The notes beneath the pieces were generated by a model, which saw nothing but the letters and a program-made list of their open reading frames with translations, was not told the DNA's origin and did no database searches. DNA of 62,635 bases. It comes from SAR116 cluster bacterium AG-355-O21. GTDB taxonomy: Bacteria; Pseudomonadota; Alphaproteobacteria; Thalassobaculales; Thalassobaculaceae. Below, in pieces: positions 9,328 through 18,449 of the stretch (positions within the stretch are counted from its first letter, which is position 1; the number at the start of each line of letters is the position of its first letter). The stretch lies in contig QCEM01000011.1 in NCBI GenBank assembly GCA_003280605.1, positions 1 through 62,635 on the forward strand, read 5' to 3'. The position numbers were made by a program, and so were the translations under genes.

Positions 9328-10065
9328 TTACAAATTGCGCCGATACAAAGCTAACAACCGCGACCAGTGACGTTCCGCTGCCGGCACGTCATAGCACCAG
9401 CGCTCCGGAAAGGCGAAACCATGGTGCACGCCGGGATGAATTTCCAGCTCACCACGCGCCCCCGAGGCGCGGAATAAGTCGTGCAGCTCGGCCACCGTCT
9501 GTGGCGGTGCCAGATCGTCAAACTCCGCACAGGAGATGTATAATTCGGCGGTTGATTGCGCCAATGTTTGGTGCGGGCTTTCTTCCGCGTCACTGACCAA
9601 CCAGGTACCATAAAAGGACGCTGCGGCAGCAATTTGATCACCAAAGCGTGCCGCCGCCGCCAGGGCATATGGGCCACTCATGCAATAGCCATGGCAGCCG
9701 ACCGGCCCGGGACGGGCGTCGTCATGATGTTTTAAGAACGCCAGCATATCGGCAATGTCATTCATCACCGGCGGGATCGTCATCTTGGTGCGGACGGCGC
9801 GCATCCGGGTGTGCTCGGCACTGCCGGCCGTCAGCACTTCAGGCCCATAGGTGGTATCGCGGCCGGCCCGATAATATAGGTTTGGAAGCAATACCAGATA
9901 ACCTGAGCTGGCCAAACGCCGGGCCATGGCACGCAGTTCTTCGCGGATTCCCGGTGCGTCCATCAGCAATAAAATCGGCGCAAATGGTCCATCGCGGTCA
10001 GGCCGACAGATATATGTCTCCATCGCCCCGTCCCGAGTCTCAATATCACGTGTTTCTGCCAACAT
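9328..10065 (-). CDS. Dienelactone hydrolase family protein
   Basis: This is an alpha/beta hydrolase of the dienelactone hydrolase family (COG0412), 245 residues. The nucleophile is C128 in CHGYCMSG, replacing the usual serine as in true dienelactone hydrolases; the acid is D183 or D184 (EFDDLAPP) and the base H214 or H215 (VHHGFAFP). The enzymes open lactone rings or cleave small esters in the cytoplasm. The frame is open to 10089, but ATG 10065 is preferred because a GGGGGGA site lies about eight bases upstream. It converges on the lipocalin-like gene with a 14-base gap. The substrate is not known; a role in chloro-aromatic breakdown is not supported by neighbours. Confidence 0.9.
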   Translation of the reverse strand: MLAETRDIETRDGAMETYICRPDRDGPFAPILLLMDAPGIREELRAMARRLASSGYLVLLPNLYYRAGRDTTYGPEVLTAGSAEHTRMRAVRTKMTIPPVMNDIADMLAFLKHHDDARPGPVGCHGYCMSGPYALAAAARFGDQIAAAASFYGTWLVSDAEESPHQTLAQSTAELYISCAEFDDLAPPQTVAELHDLFRASGARGELEIHPGVHHGFAFPERWCYDVPAAERHWSRLLALYRRNL

Positions 10066-10226
10066 TTTGAAATCCCCCCCAAGGCGCAAGTGTGGCCGGG
10101 AGGTTGCAAACGGTCAATGCGCCGATAAAAGAAAAATTTGATAAGCGTCACGAACATGCAACACTCCGGTAGCTGCCAGGCGGCGGCCAAGCTGCCTTCT
10201 CATAGGATTTTTCAAAGGCCAGCGTT

Positions 10227-11141
10227 GTGCGCATAAACCGGCATTATTTAGGGCCCTTTCTGAGGGGCACCCTGTGTCTTATTTTGGCGATTTTTCTATT
10301 TGATGTGATGGGTGCCATCGTCAAATTTTTAAGCGCCGCTTATCCGGCTCAACAATTGTCCTTGTTCCGCAACCTTTTCGGCCTTGCGCCAAGCTTATTG
10401 GTGTTGTTCTTGGCCCGTGATTGGCATGCCGCAGGCCGGCCATTGAAAATTCGCCAATGGCGGCTGGGCCTGCTGCGCGGCGGCTTTGTCGCGGTCGCCC
10501 AATTCTGTTTTTATACCGCCCTTGGCAACATGGCGTTTGCGACCGCAACAACCCTGGCCTTTGCGGGGCCGTTGCTGATTACGGCCCTATCGGTGCCGAT
10601 TTTGCGCCACCGTGTCGGTATTTGGCGATGGTCTGCGGTGGCCCTTGGTTTTGTTGGTGTTGTGATGGTCATGCAGCCTGGCCGCGTTGCCTTTGGCGGC
10701 TACGCTATTTTGCCGGTGATTGCCGCTTTTGGCTATGCCCTGACCAGTGTCACCGTGAACCTGTTTGACAAGTCTGTGCCAAGCGCGCTGGTGAACCTTT
10801 ATGGCACCGGCGGGGCCCTTATCGGTGCCTGTGTCGTTGTGCTGAGCAGCGGTGCTTATGTCACCGTGGCGTCGGCGGATGATTGGTTTTGGTTGATCCT
10901 GATGGGCTTGGTTGGCGGCTGCGCGGTGCTGGCTTTAGTGACTGCCTATCGCATGACCGCACCAAGTAGCCTGGCACCATTTGAATATGTCGGCATCCCG
11001 ATCTCTTTTGCCATCGGCTGGGTTATTTTCAACGAGGCGCCGTTTGAGCGGCTTTGGCCAGGGGCGCTGCTGATTGTCGCCGGTGGCCTACTGATTGTCT
11101 GGCGACAACACCACAATGCCCGCCATAAAGTTGACCCGTGA
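10227..11141 (+). CDS. EamA/DMT family transporter
   Basis: This 304-residue integral membrane protein has about ten hydrophobic segments arranged as two EamA repeats, the second ending GALLIVAGGLLIVWRQHH. It belongs to the drug/metabolite transporter superfamily and is distinct from the other EamA protein in this window. The start is GTG at 10227; no nearby ATG includes the first membrane segment. It is divergent from the dienelactone hydrolase gene, and the amidohydrolase gene follows 53 bases downstream on the same strand, so transport and hydrolysis of a related compound are possible. The substrate is unknown. Confidence 0.9.
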   Translation: MRINRHYLGPFLRGTLCLILAIFLFDVMGAIVKFLSAAYPAQQLSLFRNLFGLAPSLLVLFLARDWHAAGRPLKIRQWRLGLLRGGFVAVAQFCFYTALGNMAFATATTLAFAGPLLITALSVPILRHRVGIWRWSAVALGFVGVVMVMQPGRVAFGGYAILPVIAAFGYALTSVTVNLFDKSVPSALVNLYGTGGALIGACVVVLSSGAYVTVASADDWFWLILMGLVGGCAVLALVTAYRMTAPSSLAPFEYVGIPISFAIGWVIFNEAPFERLWPGALLIVAGGLLIVWRQHHNARHKVDP

Positions 11142-11194
11142 TCACAAAACATATTTCAATGCCGGAACATGCTGACCACCAGAAAGTATAAGCA

Positions 11195-12094
11195 ATGATG
11201 GACCTTAAAATAATCGACGCTCATTTTCATTTCTGGGAGATCCAGGCACAGCGCCACCCATGGCTTTGCGGTGCGGTTGAAAAAGATTTCTTCCTCGGCG
11301 ATTACAGCGGCTTGATGCGCGATTATCTGCCCGCCGATTATCGCCGTGACAGTGTCGGCTTGGAGGTTGTCAAACTGGTTCATTGTGAGGCCGAATGGGA
11401 CCGCAATGATCAAGTTGGTGAGACCCAATGGTTAACGGCATTAAATGCCGCCAGCGGTTGGCCGACGGCAGCGGTGGGTCATGCCTGGTTAGATGACCCG
11501 GCATTGGCCGATATACTGGCCGCACATTGTCGCTCGCCGTTGCTGCGCGGCATCCGCTCAAAACCTGTGACCGCCCCGGCGGCCGATGCTGCCGCCCCCG
11601 ATGGTCGGCGCAGCTTGCAGGATCCGAACTGGCGGCGCGGCTATCGGCAGCTGGCGGATTTTGGCTTGAGTTATGATCTGCGGGTGCCGTGTTGGCATCT
11701 GGCCGAGGCCGCCGCCGTCATTGAAGCTCACCCGGATATCCCTGTGGTGGTCAATCACCTTGGCTTTCCCTGGGACCGTTCGGCCGAAGGTTTGGCCCTA
11801 TGGCGGCAGCAAATGACCGCCATTGCCCGCTTACCCTGGGTGCATTTGAAAGTCTCGGAACTTGGCCTGAAGGATCAGCCCTGGGAAATTGACAGCAATC
11901 GCCGCGTGGTCTTAGAGGCTTTGGACATTTTTGGCGTTGAGCGCTGCATGTGGGCGTCTAACTTCCCGGTCGCCGGTTTGCGGATTGGCTATGGTGATTT
12001 GGTTGCCGCCATGCTGGATATTTTTTCCGACTTAACCAATGCCGAAATTCAGGCCGTTTTTCATGACAACGCCAATCGCTTTTACCGCCTTTAA
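11195..12094 (+). CDS. Amidohydrolase family protein (fuconolactonase-like, COG3618)
   Basis: The 299-residue protein is a predicted TIM-barrel metal-dependent hydrolase of the COG3618 group, which includes L-fuconolactonase and 2-pyrone-4,6-dicarboxylate lactonase. The first metal motif is IDAHFHFW, with H10 and H12 near the N-terminus; later landmarks are VVNHLGFPW and MWASNFPVAG. Members hydrolyse lactones or related cyclic esters in the cytoplasm. Two consecutive ATGs occur at the start and either may be used. It lies downstream of an EamA transporter and converges on the NHL protein gene. A sugar-lactone substrate would fit the enolase-superfamily and SDR genes nearby, but this is only a hypothesis. 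Confidence 0.88.
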   Translation: MMDLKIIDAHFHFWEIQAQRHPWLCGAVEKDFFLGDYSGLMRDYLPADYRRDSVGLEVVKLVHCEAEWDRNDQVGETQWLTALNAASGWPTAAVGHAWLDDPALADILAAHCRSPLLRGIRSKPVTAPAADAAAPDGRRSLQDPNWRRGYRQLADFGLSYDLRVPCWHLAEAAAVIEAHPDIPVVVNHLGFPWDRSAEGLALWRQQMTAIARLPWVHLKVSELGLKDQPWEIDSNRRVVLEALDIFGVERCMWASNFPVAGLRIGYGDLVAAMLDIFSDLTNAEIQAVFHDNANRFYRL

Positions 12095-12100
12095 GCACCC

Positions 12101-12952
12101 TCACCGCGATAGCCGTGTGAGCCGCGTGACCCCGGCCGGCGGCAGTTCGGCCAGGTAAAGATCACCGCACCGACTGCCATATAGACCGTGGGCACCATTG
12201 ATCGCACCTCGGCAACGACCAACAATCTGCCCGTCGGGCGCGTATTTTATAATTCGCGGGGTTTGGTCGCTGACAAATGCAAAGCCGGCGGCATCAACAT
12301 AAATTGCCATCGGATGATAAAGACCACCCCAATCCATCATATGCGCGCCGTGTCGATCAAAAACCTGTACGCGATTATTCTCCCGGTCGGCGACCAGTAC
12401 CCGGTCGTGCAATGCCCAGGTTGCATGCGGTGTCGAAAACGCCCCTGGTCCTTGGCCGGCGCTGCCAATACTGGCAATTAATTGGCCGTCGCCATCGAAG
12501 CGATGCAGGCAGGTGCCGCCATAGCCGTCAGCGACGTAAATGTCGCCGTCAAGGCTTTGGCTGGCATGGGTTGGATGGTTAAACGGCGCCCCATCCGCCG
12601 GCTGATGGCGGTTGCCCAACCGCTGTAAAACAGCACCGTCAAGATCGGTGACAATAATTTCATGGGCATCACGGTCGGCGATGAATAACCGACCATCGCC
12701 GGTGGCCCAAATCCCATGGCCATCGGCGATCAAATCATCGCCCCAAGCAGTCACAAAATCACCATTGGCGTCAAAAACGACAATCGGCGTGGCACCTCGT
12801 TGCAGCACGTAAACACGCTCATCCGAGGCGACGGCAAGGGCGCTGATAAAGCCTTGCGCCACGTGTTCCGGCCATCTGGCCCAGTGGCGATCAACAGCAT
12901 AAATATCTTCACCAAGGGAAACCCGTTGTGGTTCCGCGCGCGCAATCGTCAT
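12101..12952 (-). CDS. NHL-repeat beta-propeller protein
   Basis: This 283-residue protein is built of repeated strands such as DGDIYVADGYGGTCLHRFD, RVLVADRENNRVQVFDRHG and GFAFVSDQTPRIIKYAPDG, the NHL repeats of six-bladed propellers seen in peptidyl-alpha-hydroxyglycine lyase and SMP-30-like lactonases. No export signal is present from the chosen start. The frame is open to 13072, but the ATG at 12952 follows GGAGG with a six-base gap, and the extra upstream residues look unlike a signal peptide. It converges on the amidohydrolase gene. It may be a lyase, a lactonase or a binding protein; which one is not decidable here. Confidence 0.82.
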   Translation of the reverse strand: MTIARAEPQRVSLGEDIYAVDRHWARWPEHVAQGFISALAVASDERVYVLQRGATPIVVFDANGDFVTAWGDDLIADGHGIWATGDGRLFIADRDAHEIIVTDLDGAVLQRLGNRHQPADGAPFNHPTHASQSLDGDIYVADGYGGTCLHRFDGDGQLIASIGSAGQGPGAFSTPHATWALHDRVLVADRENNRVQVFDRHGAHMMDWGGLYHPMAIYVDAAGFAFVSDQTPRIIKYAPDGQIVGRCRGAINGAHGLYGSRCGDLYLAELPPAGVTRLTRLSR

Positions 12953-13026
12953 CATTATCCTCCGCCAAAGGGGCTGCACCGGGTGATGAGTATGACCGAC
13001 CGTGCCGCCAAAGACAGCAGCGATCA

Positions 13027-13056
13027 TGAAAAACGGCCCGACAAATGCCGGGCCGT
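13027..13056 (-). terminator. Rho-independent terminator after sdhB
   Basis: Read on the minus strand, ACGGCCCG and CGGGCCGT form an eight-base perfect stem around an eight-base loop, followed by TTTTT. It lies 28 bases beyond the sdhB stop and probably ends the sdhCDAB transcript. Confidence 0.85.
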
Positions 13057-13083
13057 GGATCATTCGCGACAATTTAGCGCAGT

Positions 13084-13863
13084 TTAACGGCGCTCGACCA
13101 TCAGCTTTTTAATTTCCGAAATCGCCTTCGCCGGGTTCAGGCCTTTCGGGCATGTTTTGGTGCAGTTCATAATTGTATGACAGCGATACAGACGGAACGG
13201 ATCCTCCAGCTCATCAAGCCGTTCGCCGGTCATCTCATCACGGGAATCGGCAATCCACCGATAGGCTTGCAGCAGAATGGCCGGGCCTAAATAGCGATCA
13301 CCATTCCACCAATAACTTGGGCAGGATGTTGAGCAACAGAAACACAGCACGCATTCCCACAGGCCATCAATCTTGGCGCGTTCCTCTGGGCTTTGCAGCC
13401 GCTCGGAATCAGGCGGTGGGGGTGTTTTTGACTTCAACCATGGCTCCACCGACGCTAACTGCGCATATAATTGCGTGACGTCCGGAACCAGGTCTTTGAC
13501 CACCGGCCGGTGCGGCAAAGGATAGATGTGCACTTCCCCGTCAACGTCTTCAATCGGCTTCAAGCACGCCAAGGTGTTGGTGCCGTCAATGTTCATGGCG
13601 CAGGAACCGCAAATCCCCTCCCGACAGGACCGCCGGAAGGTAAGCGTGCTGTCGACCTCGTTTTTGATTTTCATCAATGAGTCCAGGACCATCGGGCCGC
13701 AGCTATCGAGATCAATCTCGTAGCTGTCCATGCGCGGATTATCACCGGTGTCCGGATCGTAGCGATAAATCTTGAAGGTTTTGACCCGCTTGGCACCTTC
13801 GGCCGCAGGATAGGTCGTGCCTTTTTTAACCTTTGAATTACTCGGCAGCGAAAACTCAGCCAT
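13084..13863 (-). CDS. sdhB: Succinate dehydrogenase iron-sulfur subunit
   Basis: SdhB carries electrons from the flavoprotein to ubiquinone in complex II on the inner membrane. All cluster cysteines are present: C80, C85, C88 and C100 for the [2Fe-2S] centre ([10 protein letters not shown]), C171, C174 and C177 in [11 protein letters not shown] for the first half of the other clusters, and C228, C234 and C238 in [17 protein letters not shown]. At 259 residues it has the usual alphaproteobacterial length. It is the last gene of the sdhC-sdhD-sdhA-sdhB operon, 48 bases after sdhA, and is followed by a terminator. Confidence 0.98.
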   Translation of the reverse strand: MAEFSLPSNSKVKKGTTYPAAEGAKRVKTFKIYRYDPDTGDNPRMDSYEIDLDSCGPMVLDSLMKIKNEVDSTLTFRRSCREGICGSCAMNIDGTNTLACLKPIEDVDGEVHIYPLPHRPVVKDLVPDVTQLYAQLASVEPWLKSKTPPPPDSERLQSPEERAKIDGLWECVLCFCCSTSCPSYWWNGDRYLGPAILLQAYRWIADSRDEMTGERLDELEDPFRLYRCHTIMNCTKTCPKGLNPAKAISEIKKLMVERR

Positions 13864-13911
13864 GTGTCTTCTCTTTCTTCAAAATAGGTCTTTACGCTAA
13901 AAATTAATTGC

Positions 13912-15702
13912 TCAATAAACCCGTGCTTTCGGCGGGAAGCTTTCAACTTCATCTGTTAGCGTATTCATCTGCACATCACGGTATTGCACACGGTTTTGAT
14001 AATTTTCATCAAGCCACATGCAGCTGTGCTTCATCCATTTTTCGTCATCCCGCTCGGTGAAGTCTTCACGGGCATGGGCACCCCGGCTTTCCTGCCGCAG
14101 ATGCGCACTGTTGATGGTCACCATCGCTTGGCCGACAAGGTTCTCAAGCTCCATGCCTTCGACCAGGTCGGTATTCCAAATCAACGAGCGGTCATTGATG
14201 CCGATATCGCTCATCGACTCGGCGATTTCGGCCATCACCTTAACGCCTTCAGAGAGAATTTCCTCATCCCGGAACACCGCCGCGTGCTTTTGCATACCGC
14301 GCTGCAGGCGATCACGCACATCGGCAACTTTCAGTGAGCCTTTGGCATGGCGCATGGCATCAAGGCGGGCGATAGAGTTTTCACCGGCATCTTTTGGCAG
14401 CGGCTGATGTGGTGCCCCTGGGGTGATTGTTTCCGCCGCCCGCAAGGCTGCGGCACGGCCAAAGACAACGATGTCCAGAAGTGAATTTGTGCCCAAACGG
14501 TTGGCCCCGTGCACCGACACACAGGCCGCTTCACCAATTGCCATCAAACCAGGGCAAACCCGATCGGGATCATCGGCCGTCGGGGCCAAAACCTCGGCGT
14601 GATAATTGGTCGGGATACCGCCCATATTATAATGCACCGTTGGCAGAATCGGGATCGGTTGCTTGGTAACATCGACACCGGCAAAGACTTTTGCGGTCTC
14701 GGAGATCCCTGGCAGACGCTGGTGCAGAACGGCCGGATCAAGATGCTCCAGATGCAGGAAGATATGATCGGCATCAGGGCCAACGCCGCGACCTTCGTTG
14801 ATTTCGATGGTCATTGCCCGGCTGACCACATCACGGGAGGCCAAATCTTTTGCTGTCGGTGCGTAACGTTCCATGAAGCGCTCACCTTCGGAGTTGGTGA
14901 CATAGCCACCTTCGCCGCGCGCACCTTCGGTGATCAGACAGCCGGCGCCATAAACCCCGGTTGGATGGAATTGCACGAACTCCATGTCTTGCAGCGGCAG
15001 GCCGGCACGCAGGGCCATGGCGTTGCCGTCCCCTGTGCAGGTATGCGCCGAGGTGCAGGAGAAATAGGCCCGGCCATAACCACCTGTGGCCAAAACCACG
15101 GTATGCGCACGGAATTTATGAATCACACCATCTTCCAGGTCGATCGCCATCACCCCACGGCAGGCACCTTCTTCGTCCATGATGAGATCGATACCGAAAT
15201 ATTCGATAAAGAACTCCGCACCGCCGCGCAAAGATTGCTGATACAGCGTGTGCAAGATGGCATGTCCGGTACGGTCGGCTGCGGCACAGGCGCGCTTTGC
15301 CGGCGCTTCGCCAAAGTTCAGCATGTGTCCACCGAAGGGCCGCTGGTAAATGCGCCCTTCTTCGGTTCGGCTGAACGGCACCCCATAATGCTCAAGTTCA
15401 ATGACCGCCGGGATCGCATTGCGGCACATGTACTCAATCGCGTCCTGGTCGCCCAACCAATCGGCGCCCTTAACGGTGTCATACATATGGTATTTCCAGT
15501 TATCGTCCTCGCCCATGTTATCAAGGGCGGCACCAATCCCGCCCTGGGCGGCGACCGTGTGGCTGCGTGTCGGGAAAACCTTGGTCACGCAGGCGGTTTT
15601 CAAACCCGCCATGGTCATCCCAAGTGTGGCCCGCAGACCGGCACCACCGGCGCCGACGACGACAGCGTCATAGCTATGTTCGACAACTTTATAGGATTCC
15701 AT
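13912..15702 (-). CDS. sdhA: Succinate dehydrogenase flavoprotein subunit
   Basis: SdhA (596 residues) oxidises succinate to fumarate in the TCA cycle. The FAD dinucleotide motif GAGGAG is at 17-22, and the histidine that binds FAD covalently is H48 in [14 protein letters not shown]. The substrate-site stretch HPTGVYGAG and the catalytic-arginine region [15 protein letters not shown] are intact. It starts six bases after the sdhD stop, so translation is probably coupled, and sdhB follows. A 407-codon open frame runs antisense through this gene, but it is a by-product of coding bias. Confidence 0.98.
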   Translation of the reverse strand: MESYKVVEHSYDAVVVGAGGAGLRATLGMTMAGLKTACVTKVFPTRSHTVAAQGGIGAALDNMGEDDNWKYHMYDTVKGADWLGDQDAIEYMCRNAIPAVIELEHYGVPFSRTEEGRIYQRPFGGHMLNFGEAPAKRACAAADRTGHAILHTLYQQSLRGGAEFFIEYFGIDLIMDEEGACRGVMAIDLEDGVIHKFRAHTVVLATGGYGRAYFSCTSAHTCTGDGNAMALRAGLPLQDMEFVQFHPTGVYGAGCLITEGARGEGGYVTNSEGERFMERYAPTAKDLASRDVVSRAMTIEINEGRGVGPDADHIFLHLEHLDPAVLHQRLPGISETAKVFAGVDVTKQPIPILPTVHYNMGGIPTNYHAEVLAPTADDPDRVCPGLMAIGEAACVSVHGANRLGTNSLLDIVVFGRAAALRAAETITPGAPHQPLPKDAGENSIARLDAMRHAKGSLKVADVRDRLQRGMQKHAAVFRDEEILSEGVKVMAEIAESMSDIGINDRSLIWNTDLVEGMELENLVGQAMVTINSAHLRQESRGAHAREDFTERDDEKWMKHSCMWLDENYQNRVQYRDVQMNTLTDEVESFPPKARVY

Positions 15703-15708
15703 AATCCT

Positions 15709-16098
15709 CTACCCTCCAAAGGCAATCTTTAAGACCGAGAAAACGGTCGCTGTCCCGAACAGGATCAACGCGAATTTCACGGCCGTCAGCACAATCACTT
15801 TCCGACTTTCAGAACTGATATAGTCCTCAATCACCACCTGCAAACCGAGCTTGGCGTGATAATACAGAGAAAAAACCAAAAGAATGGTCAGCACCGCAAC
15901 ATGCGGTTGTTCAAGCCAAGCAATAACGCTCGGGTGGTCGGCACCGGAAATGCCGGTCAAGGCGATCACAAACCAAATCATCAATGGCACCTGAGCAACC
16001 GCCGTCAGCCGTTGCATCCACCAATGATCTACCCCTTCTTTCGCCGATCCAAGGCCCCGCGCACGTCCGAGCGGGGTCCGCATACTGCGGTCATTCAT
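15709..16098 (-). CDS. sdhD: Succinate dehydrogenase membrane anchor subunit D
   Basis: This 129-residue protein has three predicted membrane helices and is one of the two anchors that hold complex II in the inner membrane and form the quinone and haem b site. H81 in LYYHAKLGLQVVIEDY is at the expected haem-ligand position, and the VIEDY motif is typical of alphaproteobacterial SdhD. It lies between sdhC (27-base gap) and sdhA (six-base gap). The sequence is more variable than SdhA or SdhB, but position and motifs make the call secure. Confidence 0.95.
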   Translation of the reverse strand: MNDRSMRTPLGRARGLGSAKEGVDHWWMQRLTAVAQVPLMIWFVIALTGISGADHPSVIAWLEQPHVAVLTILLVFSLYYHAKLGLQVVIEDYISSESRKVIVLTAVKFALILFGTATVFSVLKIAFGG

Positions 16099-16125
16099 CA
16101 GCTTTCTCCCCTAGGTTTCGCAACC

Positions 16126-16512
16126 TCAAACCAAAATTAAAGCCCATATGACGACGGTCAAAATCGCCGTTGAGGCAAGCACTGCGTAGCCACTGCGTTC
16201 GACCTGCTGAAGCGACAATCCACGGCCAGCGTCCCAGAATAAGTGTCTGATACCATTGCTAAAATGATAACACAGACCAATCGTGGCCGCAAAAATCACA
16301 AGGTATCCAAACCAGGACCCGGCCAACATTTGCACGAATGCAAAATATTCCGCATCAACCGCAGCGGCGATCAGCCACCACGATAAACCAATTAACACAA
16401 ACACCATGGCGACGCCGGTCATCCGATGCATGATCGACAAGACCGACGTGATTTGCGGCTTGTAAATTTGCAAATGCGGTGACAGTGGACGGTTTTTAGC
16501 AGCCATAACCAA
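16126..16512 (-). CDS. sdhC: Succinate dehydrogenase cytochrome b556 subunit
   Basis: SdhC, 128 residues, is the cytochrome b anchor of complex II. It starts with the family pattern RPLSPHLQIYKPQITSVLS, followed by the conserved S26/H29/R30 region of the quinone site, and has three membrane helices. The haem-ligand motif HFSNGIRHLFWDAG carries H83 and H90. It is the first gene of sdhCDAB. A CitE-like lyase gene lies 136 bases upstream on the same strand; the promoter for the operon is probably in that gap, although readthrough cannot be excluded. Confidence 0.96.
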   Translation of the reverse strand: MVMAAKNRPLSPHLQIYKPQITSVLSIMHRMTGVAMVFVLIGLSWWLIAAAVDAEYFAFVQMLAGSWFGYLVIFAATIGLCYHFSNGIRHLFWDAGRGLSLQQVERSGYAVLASTAILTVVIWALILV

Positions 16513-16648
16513 ACCTCTCGACGGAACGGCTCAAAGAATTAGCCCTCGGATATACCACGAAATAATCACGGCGAAAGGGTCTTTACGCCGCAGTCAGGCT
16601 GTTGATCGGTAAATTTTCCATGAACCCACATAAAAAATTCCAAACCGC

Positions 16649-17539
16649 TCAGCCACAATCGGCCGCCGTTGCGGCGGCGGTAATTCGATCCGCTAGGGCG
16701 ACCATGTGTTGTGCCTCCGCGACATGCAGGTTTTCAATTAATTGGCCATCCACAACAGCCATCCCTTGCCCGGCCTCAAGAGCCGCCGCATGGGCGGCAA
16801 TAATCCGCCGCGACCAGGCCAGCGTTTCGGCACTGGGGCCAAAAACCTGATTGGCGACAGCAATCGTTTTCGGATGAATTAAGGTTTTACCGTCAAAGCC
16901 AAAATCGCGCCCTTGGCGGCATTGGGCCGCAAAACCTTCGCTGTCGTCCAGGTCCAGGTGAACACCATCTAAAATCGCCAAGCCATGCGCTCGGGCGGCG
17001 AGTAAACACAGCCCCAGACCGGTAACAAGCCCCAAGCGATCAGCCTGCGGGCGGCCACGCAAATCGCTGATCAAATCAGAGGTGCCCATCACCAGCAGCT
17101 GCAAGCGACCGCCACTGGCAGCAATTTCGGCCGCGTTTAGCATTCCCATCGGCGTTTCCATCATCGCCCAAATGGCCAGCTCGGGGGGCGCGCCGGCGGC
17201 CGTTAGAACCGCCGCTGCCTGGCGCAAACGATCGGCACTTTCGACCTTTGGGATAACCACCGCATGGGCACCGGCGGTGGCCGCAAAAACAAGATCATCA
17301 TGGCCCCAGGGCGTTGCCAGTGGATTCACCCGAATAGCCAGCTCACGGTCGCCATAGCCGCCGATTGCCAAGGCGTCGGCGATATGATCACGGGCCGCAA
17401 CCTTTACTGCCGGCGCAACAGCATCTTCCAGATCCATGATGATGCCATCAACGGCTAATTGCCGCGCTTTTTCGAGCGCCCGGCGATTTGACGCCGGCAT
17501 GTAAAGCACCGAACGGCGTGGACGGGTGGTGTCAATCAT
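16649..17539 (-). CDS. CitE-like CoA-ester lyase (HpcH/HpaI aldolase superfamily)
   Basis: The 296-residue protein belongs to the CitE/malyl-CoA lyase group of the HpcH/HpaI superfamily, which makes or cleaves C-C bonds of 3-hydroxyacyl-CoA esters such as malyl-CoA or citramalyl-CoA, or hydrolyses malyl-CoA. Recognisable parts are RSVLYMPASNRRALEKA, the metal motif MDLEDAV (D36, E38, D39), MMETPMGMLNAAEI and FDGKTLIHPKTI. ATG 17539 is preferred over a TTG two codons upstream, as a GAGG site lies seven bases before it. Its position before sdhC is common in alphaproteobacteria. The substrate is uncertain; there is no citrate lyase alpha or gamma subunit here, so it is not citrate lyase. Confidence 0.88.
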   Translation of the reverse strand: MIDTTRPRRSVLYMPASNRRALEKARQLAVDGIIMDLEDAVAPAVKVAARDHIADALAIGGYGDRELAIRVNPLATPWGHDDLVFAATAGAHAVVIPKVESADRLRQAAAVLTAAGAPPELAIWAMMETPMGMLNAAEIAASGGRLQLLVMGTSDLISDLRGRPQADRLGLVTGLGLCLLAARAHGLAILDGVHLDLDDSEGFAAQCRQGRDFGFDGKTLIHPKTIAVANQVFGPSAETLAWSRRIIAAHAAALEAGQGMAVVDGQLIENLHVAEAQHMVALADRITAAATAADCG

Positions 17540-17654
17540 GCTCAATCCTCTGTTCTAAAACAGCGCAAATTGTCGATCTATTCGCAAGTCGCTGGTAACG
17601 CAACGCATCCTATGGGACATAGAAGCTTGGATCACCCCTAACGGTAAAATTTTA

Positions 17655-18449
17655 ATGCCTATCTTGTCGATTTCTTCACGTGTTGTGCAGGGTTATGTGG
17701 GCAATAGCGCCATTGTGCCCGGCCTTCAGAGCCTTGGTTTTACCGTTTGGCCCCTTGATACCGTGGTCTTTTCCAATCACCCTGGCCATGGTCGGTTCCG
17801 GGGCACCATCACCGACCCCGCACATTTGTTAGCCTTGCTGGAGGGGTTGCAGGAGCTTGGCGTCCTGGTCGATTGCCAAGCGGTTTTGAGCGGCTATCTT
17901 GGCCATCTGGAAACAGCCGATGTGGTGGCGGCCGCCGTCACCATGGTCGAAGCGGCCAATCCAAACGCTTTTTATTGCTGTGATCCGGTGATTGGCGATG
18001 ACGGCCGCAATTACGTTGATCCTGCGATCGTTACCGCGATCATCGAAAAATTGCTGCCACGCGCCCACATCGTCACCCCGAACCATCATGAATTAAGTGT
18101 CTTAAGCGGCGTCACACAAAACCATGAAAACCTTGTTGAAACCGCCCGCGGCTTGCCCTTGATCGGGCCTAAGACAGTTGTCGTCAGTGGCCACCGGCGC
18201 AGCGACATGGTGCGCACCTGGGCGATCACACCGCGCACGGCGTGCTGGCAAGAATGGCCCTGGCGCGAGCGACCCATTAACGGCGCCGGTGATTTGCTGG
18301 CGGCGCTTTTTCTCGGCTATTGGCTGGCAGACGGCAATAGCGAAACAGCCTTAGCGCAGGCGGTTTCGCGGCTTGCACACGTGATTGATACACCCAGCGG
18401 CGACCGTGATCTGGACGTGATCACCGGCCTGGCCGCCGACGGTTGCTGA
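17655..18449 (+). CDS. pdxY: Pyridoxal kinase
   Basis: This is a 264-residue ribokinase-fold enzyme that phosphorylates pyridoxal to PLP in the vitamin B6 salvage pathway. The N-terminus ILSISSRVVQGYVGNSA is the hallmark of PdxK/PdxY proteins and forms the pyridoxal pocket; the ATP/anion-hole motif NGAGD ends at the catalytic base D213. It stands alone on the plus strand, divergent from the lyase gene, and its stop codon directly abuts the stop of asd with no gap. PdxY is chosen over PdxK because of the single-substrate-like size; the two are hard to separate by eye. Confidence 0.93.
   Translation: MPILSISSRVVQGYVGNSAIVPGLQSLGFTVWPLDTVVFSNHPGHGRFRGTITDPAHLLALLEGLQELGVLVDCQAVLSGYLGHLETADVVAAAVTMVEAANPNAFYCCDPVIGDDGRNYVDPAIVTAIIEKLLPRAHIVTPNHHELSVLSGVTQNHENLVETARGLPLIGPKTVVVSGHRRSDMVRTWAITPRTACWQEWPWRERPINGAGDLLAALFLGYWLADGNSETALAQAVSRLAHVIDTPSGDRDLDVITGLAADGC

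Noticed and set aside
14509-15732. A 407-codon plus-strand open frame
   Set aside because: It is antisense to sdhA across its whole length, has no recognisable domain, and follows from the GC-rich third-position bias of sdhA.
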